From assembly GCF_037392515.1 (NCBI RefSeq), contig NC_090288.1, positions 19,314,969 to 19,378,968 on the forward strand: a stretch of DNA of 64,000 nt. Reading direction: 5' to 3'. Positions within the stretch are counted from its first letter, which is position 1, and every line of letters starts with the position of its first letter. Shown piece by piece: positions 1-10,829 of the stretch. The stretch comes from Haliotis asinina (lineage: Eukaryota > Mollusca > Gastropoda > Lepetellida > Haliotidae). The notes below the pieces were generated by a model, which was not told the DNA's origin, searched no databases, and saw nothing but the letters and a program-made list of their open reading frames with translations. A program made the position numbers and the translations under genes.

Positions 1-1149
1 TGTTCGGGGAAGAGAATTGTGCACTGTTGTCAAAAAGATCGTTTTAAGGTAATTAGATGTCAAAATAAGTAGTTGTAATGGCGATGTTTCATTTATAACA
101 ATGTCAATAAATGATTTATGTATTTGTACTCCCTAGAGTATATGTGATCTTTTAGGACAGAATTGTTTGTTTAATCATCAAGTGCAATACAAATTGAAAT
201 GATAGGAGATAATGAGGGAGAATGAATATTTGGTATATTGTCAGAGCATTTCCTACGTCAGAACAAGAGGTAGTGTAAGGCTCGGGGGACATTGCATCTA
301 CTATGGTATCAGTTTACACGAATAATAAATTGATCTTGTCGACATTTAAAGCCGAATCGTCTCTCCACCAAGTGTTCTTATAACTACATTATAAACGTAA
401 TCCAAAAGGTGAGCAAAGATTGTGAAATGATCCTGCGTGTTTGGAGAATGTCCAGTCTAGCTTATGTGCTTCAGTGACCTTACACAATGACCAGAGATTG
501 TAAACAGTGATAAATACATGTGACTTGGATATCAGTAATGAGAAAGTGGCCATACACTGGTGTAATGTGTAGTATCACCACTTCCACTATTGTTACATAC
601 TAGTAATATGCCGATGAATAAGTTCAGTGGATATCAATTAGTGTCATGGAAATTAGTGCTTAATGAAAAAAGTGCTTGCAGTAATTTCATGATTTATAGT
701 ATTCATTATTGCAATATAAGCAGTCATGTCTAAACCCCAGTGTATCATGGAATTACAGAGCAAATATTTCAGGACATTGTAGTTGATAGATCATCATTCA
801 AGAGAAAATATATACTGTGCATTCACCAGCATGAACGGTACTGGTGAAGGTGAAGGCCATACTGGTTAACTGTCTCAAAGAGTAACAGTAACATGTACAG
901 CTTGCATAGAACAAGCTGTCAATTTAAGGTTGAACTGTCCAGATCACCACATCTAATGGATTAGTTTAAGGAAGGTAAATTGAAAGAGATCACCCATTAA
1001 GCGTGACATTTATGAATTAGGATTGACATGGTGCCCATTATGCTGCCTTATAAACACAAGTCGTCCAGTGCCCCCTGGTTCATATTCAGGCAACCACAAA
1101 ACATGCAAACTGCATTACCTGTGTAAATATGCGCCTATTTTTGTTGCAG
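1..1149. other. No recognised gene; probably intron of the Shisa-like gene
   Basis: AT-rich sequence with frequent stops in all frames. The cysteine-rich N-terminal exons expected for a Shisa-like protein are not visible here and presumably lie before the window. The last bases (…tttttgttgcag) form a pyrimidine-rich tract ending in the splice acceptor of the next exon. Confidence 0.5.
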
Positions 1150-1347
1150 GTGATTCCTCGTTCACTGGAGAGGATGTATTTTTTGTGTCTATTGGTATAG
1201 TTGTGGCAATCATTGTCGGAGTCATTGTGCTCATCATCATCATTGCGGTGGCCATCATCTGCTGCTGTTGTAAACGTAAGAAGCGGAAAAGAGGACCCCA
1301 ATATCAGGCAACATCCACCTCTCCTCCACCACAGGTCCAGCCATCAG
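1150..1347 (+). CDS. Shisa-like membrane protein, penultimate coding exon (TM segment)
   Basis: The exon encodes a short extracellular stub (GDSSFTGEDVFF), one transmembrane helix of about 25 residues (SIGIVVAIIVGVIVL, then IIIIAVAII), a juxtamembrane CCCC cluster, a basic stop-transfer KRKKRKR and a proline-rich stretch (TSPPPQVQPS). This order (single TM, palmitoylatable cysteines, basic patch, Pro-rich tail) is typical of the Shisa/WBP1/VOPP1/CYYR1-type superfamily of single-pass adaptors of the ER/Golgi or plasma membrane. The acceptor is AG at 1148-1149. An earlier CAG|GT at 1334 is possible, but only a donor at 1348 leaves the one base that, with CT from the next exon, keeps the frame into the proline-rich tail. 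The exon therefore runs from phase 2 to phase 1. Family membership is inferred from architecture, since the diagnostic Cys-rich domain is outside the window. Confidence 0.75.
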
Positions 1348-1348
1348 G

Positions 1349-2630
1349 TCTGTCACACTATGTCTACTTGTAGCAGCATGTCACACTATACTAGTAGCAC
1401 CATGTTACGCTACACCTGTAGCAGCATGTCACTCTATATCTACTTGTAGCAGCATGTCACACTACTTACATTCACGTGTAGCAGCATGGCACACTATATC
1501 TACTTGTAGCAGCATGTCACAGTACATTCACCTGTAGCAGCATGTCACACAATATGTACCTGTAGCAGCATGTCCCGCTACATTCACTGTAGCAGCATGT
1601 CACACAATATGTACCTGTAGCAGCATGTCCCGCTACACTGTAGCAGCATGTCACACTACATTTACATGTAGCAGCATGTCACACAATATGTACCTGTAGC
1701 AGCATGTCCCGCTACATTCACTGTAGCAGCATGTCACACTACATTTACATGTAGCAGCATGTCACACAATATGTACCTGTAGCAGCATGTCCCGCTACAT
1801 TCACTGTAGCAGCATGTCACACTACATTTACATGTAGCAGCATGTCACACAATATGTACCTGTAGCAGCATGTCCCGCTACATTCACTGTAGCAGCATGT
1901 CACACTACATTTACCTGTAGCAGCATGTCACACTACATTTACCTGTAGCAGCATGTCACACTACATTTACCTGTAGCAGCATGTCACACTACATTCACCT
2001 GTAGCAGCATGTCACACAATATGTACCTGTAGCAGCATGTCCCGCTACATTCACTGTAGCAGCATGTCACACTACATTTACCTGTAGCAGCATGTCACAC
2101 TACATTTACCTGTAGCAGCATGTCACACTACATTTACATGTAGCAGCATGTCACACAGTATGTACCTGTAGCAGCATGTCCCGCTACATTCACTGTAGCA
2201 GCATATCACACTACATTTACATGTAGCAGCATGTCACACAATATGTACCTGTAGCAGCATGTCCCGCTACATTCACTGTAGCAGCATGTCACACTACATT
2301 TACCTGTAGCAGCATGTCACACTACATTTACCTGTAGCAGCATGTCACACTACATTCACCTGTAGCAGCATGTCACACAATATGTACCTGTAGCAGCATG
2401 TCCCGCTACATTCACTGTAGCAGCATGTCACGGTACATTCACCTGCAGCAGCATGTCACACAATATGTACCTGTAGCAGCATGTCCCGCTACATTCACCT
2501 GCAGCAGCATGTCACACAATATGTACCTGTAGCAGCATGTCCCGCTACATTCACTGTAGCAGCATGTCACACTACATTCACATGTAGCAGCATGTCACAC
2601 AATATGTACCTGTAGCAGCATGTCAGACTG
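1349..2630. repeat. 28-bp minisatellite filling the Shisa-like intron
   Basis: About 45 tandem copies of a unit of roughly 28 bp built on gtagcagcatgtcacac followed by tacattcacct. Variant units (cccgctacattcact; acaatatgtacct) recur in an ordered pattern, so there is a higher-order period of several units. The first recognisable, diverged unit (tgtcacactatgtctactt) begins within two bases of the splice donor. Confidence 0.9.
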
Positions 2631-2635
2631 CTTGT

Positions 2636-2756
2636 AAAACTCATGCTGTGTGTCTGTCCCACTGACTGCCTGTAACCCCATGCTGTGTGTCTGTCCCACT
2701 GACTTGCCTGTAACCCCCATGTTGTGTGTCTGTCCCACTGACTGCCTGTAACACAG
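2636..2756. repeat. 37-bp tandem repeat, about three copies
   Basis: About three copies of a unit reading actgcctgtaacccc followed by atgctgtgtgtctgtccc. They lie between the 28-bp array and the last splice acceptor, so almost the whole intron is repeat. Confidence 0.85.
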
Positions 2757-2772
2757 TGTTATTATATTGCAG

Positions 2773-2963
2773 CTCCACCAGCACCACCAGTACAGACAGA
2801 TTACTTCGCCAACCAGGGCATGTATCCCCCCATCCCCCCTCAGTACCATCCATCAGAACCCCCTCCCCCGTACAGCACCCTTGCCCCAGGGTACAGCCAG
2901 CCTGGATACAGAACACAAGCCATGTACCCTGTAGACCTGGATACCAAGCAGCCTATGGTTTGA
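2773..2963 (+). CDS. Shisa-like membrane protein, last coding exon (Pro-rich tail, PPPY)
   Basis: The acceptor attatattgcag precedes base 2773. With the base left over from the exon ending at 1347, the frame reads APPAPPVQTDYF, then NQGMYPPIPPQYHPSE, then PPPPYSTLAPGYSQPGYRT, and ends …DLDTKQPMV before TGA at 2961-2963. The tail is cytoplasmic and rich in Pro and Tyr. PPPY is a classic PPxY ligand for WW domains (for example Nedd4-type E3 ligases), a known property of Shisa-5/Scotin, WBP1 and VOPP1 tails. The phase match between the two exons, the matching composition and the absence of stops make this pair the best supported short gene end in the window. Exact subfamily is not resolved. Confidence 0.75.
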
Positions 2964-5807
2964 GGAAATACCACAAGGCTGAAGAAACGCAGCTGTACAC
3001 AGTGAAGATGTCTTGTGTATCTGTTCACATATATGTGCAATATCCATGACACCTATAGCAGGACTCCGTTTCAAATGTTATCTCTCAGCAGTATTGTTTG
3101 GATGTAATGTTTACTGAAGAAGACGCAGTATTGTTTGGATGTAATGTTCACTGAAGAAGACAGTTTATCCTAGTGATTTGAGAGGGAGAGAACAAGAAGG
3201 AACTGATGATGACTCTAATTATGATACATCAGTGGATCATCGGTCATGAATCAGACAGCATAGTTTCTGGGCCTTAACACTGACAAGCCTGACAACTAGC
3301 TATAGCAAACAAGAAAAAAGGTGGTTATTAATTCTTTCAAATTGAGAGTAGTTCTTCTAGATGCAGTATGACATAATTATTGAAAACTGTAAATTGTGTA
3401 GACAATCCAATAGATGTAGACTGGACAAAGTGGCTAATGCTCACATCTCCTAATTCAGATCAGTTAGAAGAATACAGCTGTATACTATGACAGGCACATA
3501 TCAGAAGAAGAGAATCTCTTCAAGATTCTACAGTTATTTGGAAAACTGTTTTTGATGAAGGCATTAATCCTGCAGCATAGTTCACAGTTAATCCTGCAGC
3601 ATAGTTCTCAGTTCACAGAGTACATCGACAGTAGGGATGCCTGTTTATCTAATATGCCTGACTGTGTGGGAGGGAGTATCTGCATCACAGAGGGGAAGTG
3701 AAGCTGTGATGCCTGTACAACATACAGAACATTCAATTCTAAACATTATACACACTGCAAAAGATTTCTCTGGGAATGAGGCACATTGGCATTCAAATAT
3801 ATTTCATCTTTCATTCCTTTTGTGGCTATCTGCCATTGGCCACAGTCTATTATAATACTTGATACCATGGTATCTAGATTGTTTGCACTTGACTTCGACA
3901 GGTGGTTGGAATCTTTAGACACAAAATCACTGAATCTTTAAACATATGATATATGATTGTAAATGATCTTTCTTCATAATGGACATATGAAACAAATAAT
4001 TTTGGGCACATATATCTTTTTGACATGATTTTATAATTATTCATATATACATTGCACTACAGTAGATTACAATTTGCAAGATTCATAATAGAGATTGAGA
4101 CAGACAGTCATTAACTTAATATTGCTAGATAGCCAGTAAATATTGGAGAGGTAATTTTGAAGAAATGTGAAAAAAGCAGGTGATGGCAGCACATTCATGC
4201 ATGAATTACAAGCAAAAATAGCATTATGAACAAAATATAGAAGCAATTGTCAATGATATAATTTGATATGTCAATAATTCTCCCCCTCAATGATATTTCT
4301 GATTATGAGTTTTTCTATCCGGCAATACTATTAGATGGGAAACCTGGATGTCATTATCACATTGATATTTTCTCTTTGTTATGTATCATGACAGAGAAGT
4401 GTGAGGATTTTGTGTTCTGGTTCAGTAGAAGGCTGATGAAAGAACATATCTACAAGACACATGTTCATTGAAGCTAAATTGTTACAAATGTATCCTTGGA
4501 ACAAAGTAGCTGTATTATCTACTCTAGCTAGGTTTTACTTCACGCTGTGTCGTCAGAAGCAGATATTAAGTGAAATACGCTTGTCACTATTCTCTGTCTG
4601 TGGGACCAAAGAACACAAGCTCATTTTTTGCTCTTTTTGAGATCTTGACATGTTTGTTTTGTTTTGACCTAAGTACCTCACAACATAAGCATATTGTTTG
4701 AGGTAATTAATGAATTTGGACAGTTTTTTTGGCCAAAAAAGCCTCATTAACATTGTTTATACATGCAAAGTATACAAATATGTCTTATTTAAATGGCTGT
4801 CCTTGTTTTATGTTATATTATTTCTGTTGAAATAGACAAAAAACATATACTGTATACTGTTAGCACAATACCTTCTTTAGTTGCTGCAACAGTAGGTCCT
4901 ATATAAATACACTTTCCACTTTGGCGGGGTACAAAGCTTTTTTGCTACTGCAGGGTTTGTTTTTGATCATCATTTTAGCTGATATAAGCATATGCATGAT
5001 AACATATCACTGTGAACACGCTTTGTATGTAGGTAGTGTTGTGGAGACTACCAAAACTCAACTTCATCTTGTGCTGTGTCACATGGGAGAAATCACAAAT
5101 GATTGAATACTATGTGTGTCAAACTGATTAAGCTTTATGTATAAACTTCAGTCCTTTTTAGCATATTTTGTAAATACAATACCAGTTTGTATCTCTGTTG
5201 GATGGCTTGCTGCAAAAGGGGCAAGTTGTTGAACAGCATGTCCCACTGCTGAATGTCATGTGTGAGGTTAAGTGTCATTGTATATACCATTTACCTCACC
5301 TGAAGCTATATCCAGGTGCTAGTCAGGTTACATGTCTTCGATATTGGAAACTGGTATGTTTTCAGTTAACGGCTGATTTAGACACAGCATGTTTCTTCTA
5401 ACCAAGACATGTTTCTTGAATATAAAATGGCAGTGCTGGTGAATAATCAGTGGCGATTATCAAAACAGATCCCAGCATGAAGTGCAACATAGTAATGTAT
5501 CGCTGAAAATCACCAGGTGTTCAGTTTCAAGGTATTAATTTCATGTTGTAGTATTTTATGGTAGAAACAAAGCATTTGTTGATTTCTCATCACTTCAGCC
5601 ATTACTTGTTCAGCATGATCAAATTGTGTTTTACAAAGCAGATGCCATAATGCATTTAAACATGTATATTTGAACGGATATCCAAACAGTGTACAGTCCA
5701 AAGGTCTTGTACATTTCTACATATATTGAATGTAAATGTTTAGTGCTGTAATGTGTACATGTTAATTAGATGTAATCATAGCCTATAGGGCCATGGTGAA
5801 AAATGGT
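2964..5807 (+). other. 3' UTR of the Shisa-like gene, then intergenic
   Basis: No coding region recognised. A 37-bp direct duplication lies at 3088-3124 and 3125-3161 (unit starts gcagtattgtttggatg). The rest is AT-rich single-copy-looking sequence. The end of the transcript cannot be placed from sequence alone. Confidence 0.45.
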
Positions 5808-6072
5808 CTCATTATCTCCTATGCAGGAGAAACTATCTCCTGCGTAGAACTTTATATCTCCTATGTAGGACTTACATAGATCCATAGATCATAGTATCTC
5901 CTAGGACTAGGACTTACTACTTAGTATCTCCTACGTAGGACTTAGTACTTAATAACTCATACATAGGAGTTATTAAGTCCTATGTAGGACTTACTATCTC
6001 CTACGTAGGAGTTATGAAGTCCTCGTAGGACATGGTATCACCCACGTAGGACTTAATATCTCCTATCTCCTG
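5808..6072. repeat. Cluster of the palindrome tcctacgtagga
   Basis: About ten copies or variants (tcctatgtagga, tcctgcgtagaa, tcatacatagga) of a self-complementary 12-mer, spaced by short linkers such as cttagtact or gttatgaag. Because each core is palindromic and neighbours are related, the stretch can form many small hairpins. A related cluster lies at 8119-8250. Confidence 0.8.
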
Positions 6073-6139
6073 TCAGAGATGCTTAATATATGTTAACATA
6101 CATGAATCTGAAATGGTCAATTAATTCCCCCAGACATGG

Positions 6140-6225
6140 AAACCATTTCCTTTCATTACTGTTTCAGTCACTGTTAGAGTCTACAACCATGTGTTTCATT
6201 TACGTTTAGAGTCTACAGTTATGTG
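6140..6225. repeat. Short tandem repeat (ttagagtctaca type) split by a transposon
   Basis: Units of about 30 bp (ttagagtctacaac, then catgtgtttcatttac) occur to the left of the Tc1-like element and resume at 6894-6935 to its right. The element therefore landed inside this older repeat. Confidence 0.6.
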
Positions 6226-6228
6226 TTA

Positions 6229-6890
6229 TATACTGAGTCAAAAAAGAAACTTCACAAAATGTAATTTTTAGAAATAATGTATAATTTTTCTCTGATGAAT
6301 CCCTATCTTTGGACTCTGGAAAAACGTTAGCAAAATCCACTCAAATCCATCCATTCATCGTGCAAAAGACGTTAGTGCCAAATCAGGTTTTGCATGTGCA
6401 GTCGATCACGTGATCTTCGCATCAAAGTTTTCTTTTTTTGATCAATGGGATGCAGCTGTCATACTGTGTATGACTTGCGAGGTCGTTTACAACAAACTGG
6501 CACCACTTCTGATCACCCAAGGTCAGGTCATCCACATGTGACGTCACGAGCAGAAGACCGTCAAATCGTCCTACGTCACCTACGTGACAGATTTCTGCCG
6601 GCTACACGAACCAGAGCTGAGATGTTTAGAGGTTGACTGTCCTAACAGACCATTCGAAATCGGTTGCGGACTGCCAGTCTCCATTGTAAACGTCCATATT
6701 GTGACTTGACATTCTGTAAACCCATGTTTTGGTACGGCGGTGTAGCCTAATGGAACTGATTGTGGCACTGTCAGTGTATCAAGTACATCACACAGATCTC
6801 AGCAAGGAAATAATAACAATTACCATCTCTTGTTCTTTTATAGTGCCCCGAAGAAAAAGAATGTGAAGTTTCTTTTTTGACTCGGTATAT
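6229..6890 (+). mobile_element. Internally deleted Tc1/mariner element
   Basis: The ends are inverted repeats of about 28 bp: tactgagtcaaaaaagaaac on the left matches the complement of gtttcttttttgactcggta on the right, flanked by TA as in Tc1/mariner insertions. The interior, about 600 bp, holds an N-terminal transposase remnant. A full Tc1 is usually 1.2-1.7 kb, so this is a deletion derivative that would depend on another copy for movement. Confidence 0.85.
6445..6720 (+). pseudogene. Tc1-like transposase remnant (HTH DNA-binding region)
   Basis: One frame from 6445 reads HTVYDLRGRLQQTGTTSD, then HPRSGHPHVTSRAEDRQI and VLRHLRDRFLPATRTRAE, ending in a stop near 6636. This matches the paired-like helix-turn-helix region and the degraded GRPR-type hook (here SGHP) of Tc1 transposases. 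After a frame change a further bit, TVQTIRNRLRTASLHCKRPY, follows at about 6640-6705, which corresponds to the second HTH. The DDE catalytic domain is missing apart from a possible scrap. It cannot encode a working transposase. Confidence 0.8.
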
Positions 6891-6894
6891 TTAG

Positions 6895-7790
6895 CATTAG
6901 AGTCTACTATCATGTGTTTCATTTACTCTTAGAGTCTTGGTGTTTCCTTCACCATTACACTCATGTATTCAACTATACTACTCATCAAAACTTTAGACAC
7001 ACTAGTGTAAATGTAGCTGCATACTTCAGTCAACTGTTCTATACTAGATTTTGCAAAATATTCCATACTGTTTAAAGGTACTGTTTACACATGAACTGAT
7101 GTATAGTACAACAAATTTGTAACGTTGACAAGATTTTTGTCATAGGTTCAGTAAATGAAGAATCTCGGTGAGAAATGGCAAATTCTTATCAAAACTTTAC
7201 ACCAAAACACAGCAGTTCAAATGCATGATATTTGCACATACTTGTCAGCAATTTGGTGAGTCATCTTCATGCAATTAATCTGCACGAGGTTTGCAGTTGC
7301 AAAGTTCATCCTCATTGTAACCATGCATACATATATAACATAGTGAGGGTTTTAAGTGAGTCTAGACTTTTGATGGGTAGTATGATTGTTGAATATTACT
7401 TTCAAGTGTTGGACCTCGTGTTCAGTTTGCTCTGTTGTTACGCGTTACAGTTAGTTCACTGTTACATGTTGCACTTTGTTACATTTTCCTATTATGCGCT
7501 GGATATTTCAGAGGTCGTTGTAGATTAATCTGTGTGCACAGACTTGTCGGACTGTCAGCATTTTGTGCATACTTGTTCCCTCATACTTATACAAACCACT
7601 ATAATGACAATCTTTTTATTTCCGTATTGCTTTACACTTTTCCACCCAAGTCAAGTCAAGTTATAAACAATCACAAAAAAAACCCTGCAAATGAGCATTA
7701 TATCTGATTCAACCTAGCCTCATATGAAGACAAGCAAAACTTTCAGAGGATGTCATAACAAGAATTTCATATCAGAAACTTCTTGCCCTC
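6895..7790. other. No gene recognised
   Basis: AT-rich sequence with only chance open frames. A few bases (agtctagacttttgatgggta, near 7360) recur in similar form near 15440 (agtctaagcttttgatgggt), so part of this stretch is probably an old interspersed repeat. Confidence 0.4.
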
Positions 7791-7792
7791 CA

Positions 7793-7975
7793 TCCGTCTG
7801 TGTGTGTGCATGCATGCATGAGTGCATGTGTGTGAGAAAGAGAGAATACCCATGACAGCAATTAGATCAAGGTCCACATCACCCAAATGTAACACACACA
7901 CACACACACACACACACTCTCTCTCTCTCACTCTGTCGCTCGCTTGCTCACTCACTCACACACACACACACACAC
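7793..7975. repeat. Compound CA/CT microsatellite
   Basis: (TG)n and tgcatgcatgcatg at 7799-7835, (AC)n at 7890-7916, (TC)n at 7917-7928 and (CA)n at 7957-7975, with cgctcgcttgctcactcact in between. Confidence 0.95.
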
Positions 7976-8118
7976 AATAACACTGTGTTTGTGACATTAA
8001 TATGCACTGACGTGCATTTCACACTGCTAACGTCCTGCATAACCAAACATTTCTCAAAGTGATAACCACACTTCTTAATCCGAACCTTTAAAAGGGTATG
8101 TTAAGTAATACATGGCAG

Positions 8119-8250
8119 ATAGTATGTCCTATGTAGGGGATACTAATTCCAACGTAGGTGATATGAAGTCCTACGTAGGAGATATGAAGTCCTATGAAGG
8201 AGATACAAAGTACTACTTAGAAGATAGTATGTCCTACGTAGGAGATAATG
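8119..8250. repeat. 21-bp repeat carrying tcctacgtagga
   Basis: About six units of roughly 21 bp (gatatgaagtcctacgtagga and variants). The unit length is a multiple of three, so a short frame stays open. The core palindrome is the same as in the 5808-6072 cluster, 2 kb away. Confidence 0.8.
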
Positions 8251-10604
8251 ACTCCCAAACAATTTTTCATCATGGCTTCTGTAGAATTGTAATAGGAAAT
8301 TGAGCTAAAAACTACAATTCTTTCTTAATTTCATGCAGATCAATAACAGGTTCTCAAGTCTTCATCTACACATGTATTTAGGGAAACATAGACCAAACAT
8401 CTGACCACCTGCAGTTTGTGTATGTTTACAGCTCCCATTTTGGAAATCTACAGTGCATATGTCATGGGCTGTTTGTCGTTACTCCACCGCTCACCACGTT
8501 GCTGTGGTGAAGGTGGAGTGTGAGTGCTTACTAGATGAACAAGTTCTCATATACTTTCCAATGTCGCTACTAAAAAACGTTTAGAAGAAGTGCACTGTGT
8601 GAAAAAAAGCAAATTCCACAAAAAGCCATAACATTGTGTTTAGAGAGAAGCTGAAGTATATGAATGTTTAAGTATAATATCATGTTTATTTATTAATGAA
8701 ATTGATAAATGTGTTTCGTTTCTAGATTAAGATGTTCTTGTTCATATGTAGTTACATATTTCATATCTATACCTACATATTTATTCATTATTATTTATGC
8801 AGATAATAACTTGGTTGACTTTTTGGACCACATTTTGTACAAAACATCTGAGGGAGCTACAGTGCTATGACACTATTTGAATATATCTGCCATTGTGAAT
8901 CTACATTTTGTGATGCAAATATTTGCATATTTGGATAGAGAAGTCATGAGCGAGTGTTCCAGCCACAGTGAGATATGATAGATCTCTGTCAAAAGCTAGT
9001 TAGCAGCTCTATAAGTATTTATTGTTTAGTCCATTGGTTGTGATACCAGCGATGTGCAATTTCTTTATTGTATTTTTTGTTTTATTTGTTTTGTTTACAT
9101 TCATTTTTCAAATGTTTGTTTGTCATAATAATTTGTCTAAACTGAGGCAGTCACTTATTAGGCTTTTACATGATTATATCATGCCTGCTCATGGTAACGA
9201 CTTTCTTGTGGAGAGAAGTTGATGTGAGAGATTGAGAGAAAACCAAACATTCTGTAATGGAGGTTTGAGAAGTTTGTTGTAAGCGAATATGTTTAACAGC
9301 ACATAGATAGGGATATAACAGTACATTGCTAAGTCCAGAGGGAGTGAACCCCACGGTAGACAGCTGTAAATGTTTCCACCATTGATAGACAGGGCTGGAA
9401 GTCTGTGACTTTTAGCACCATAATGGCTATTACAATTTATGTACTGTATATTTCCTTCTTATTGTCCAATTAGATTCCATGTCTCATATCGTTACCATTT
9501 GATGCAAATAAAATAGTGAAGATGTCAGGAAATCTCTAGAACTACACAACAGGTCTAACCACTGATTCATTACGTCACTTGAGCAACTTTGATTGAAAGT
9601 GAAAAGATTTAGAAAATATCTGTTGATATCTAGTTGGTGGTTCATACATGTAGCACATTCTGCAACTGACTGAAATCTGCACATTACTCCCCAAGTTTAT
9701 CAACTGAATGTCAGTCTTGATGACTGGACAATGTACAGACAAGTCCAACCACTTTATAAATCGATAATTCCAGCTTTGTTTGGCAAAGGTAGAATTTGGA
9801 CTTTTGTAGTTAGTTAATTCCCTTGCATAGAGAAAATGTGTGATGGCTGTGATTTGCAGAGAGATTAGCCCAAGGAAGACTGTGTTTCATTACTGTTAGA
9901 ACTCTGAGTGCCTCAGAGTAGACAGAAGAGATATTTTTTTTGCATACCAAGCTTACTTGTGTTGTCCATTGTGGTTAAATACATACCCCTCAAACCACTT
10001 GCATAATATTTGTTGAGTTTATACTGAGTGGATAGCTTCTCATATTCAGTGAGTTGTTTACACATTTATTTATTTAGTTTTGTTTATGTAGCTATTGTTT
10101 CTGGTGGAGGAGCTTACATACACCATATCAAGGAGCAAGAACTTGCGAATAAAACATGATTACACATGTCTGGGAATTTTTCACCAACAATGGCCATTCT
10201 TGTGTGAATGGCATGTCATGCATGACAGATTAGTCACAATTTATGGAAAACAACTTTGTTGTCTTCATCTTGAATGTGTCATATCCCCAGTTATATTGAA
10301 CACGCAGTTTGGTCCCACGAGACTCCTTCCTTCAATTTTCATCATTTTGATTCCAATGGTTGAAACTGGATGTGTTGAATAACAGATGTCTCATACTTGA
10401 TTTTTGTATCTAAACCATTTAAACCATTTCTCTGATCCCCAGAGACCATGGGTTTCATCAGTAAATATTGTCAGGTTTATGACCAAGAAACAGACCTCAT
10501 CATTTGCAATGCATGAATAAAGTAATTACAAGGAGTCGAGATTATTTTCAGCAATTGAAGCATATCCATGGAGTTCTTCCCTGCATGTCTTATCCAGATC
10601 CACA
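8251..10604. other. No gene recognised
   Basis: AT-rich sequence with only chance open frames. A small hairpin (actccaccgctcaccac pairing with gtggtgaaggtggagt) lies at 8480-8520. Confidence 0.45.
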
Positions 10605-10808
10605 GAGTGAGTTACTGAGGTTGGGTTTATGCCGCACTCACCAATATTCCAGCTATATCTCGGCAGTCTGTAAGCAATCAAATCTGGACCTGACAATCCA
10701 GTGATCAACAGCATGAGCATTGATCTATACAAAAAGGACAAGAGGACATGTCAACCATGTCAGCAAGCCTGACCATCCTATTCCATTTGTTGCCTCTTAT
10801 GACAACCA
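10605..10808 (+). mobile_element. Gastropod SINE, long-tail form (diverged copy)
   Basis: It begins gagtgagttactgagg and continues with tatgccgcactcaccaat, attccagctatatctcgg, ggacctgacaatccagtg, atcaacagcatgagcat, catgtcagcaagcctgacca and ttgcctcttatgacaa. This is the order of the very abundant abalone SINE-like repeat. It is diverged, and the 32-bp satellite follows immediately. Confidence 0.8.
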
Positions 10809-10829
10809 TCTTCAAGGGTGATAGGAGAC

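Noticed and set aside
8480-8520. Small hairpin as a structured RNA
   Set aside because: One 16-bp imperfect stem without any known RNA motif; could be chance in 64 kb.
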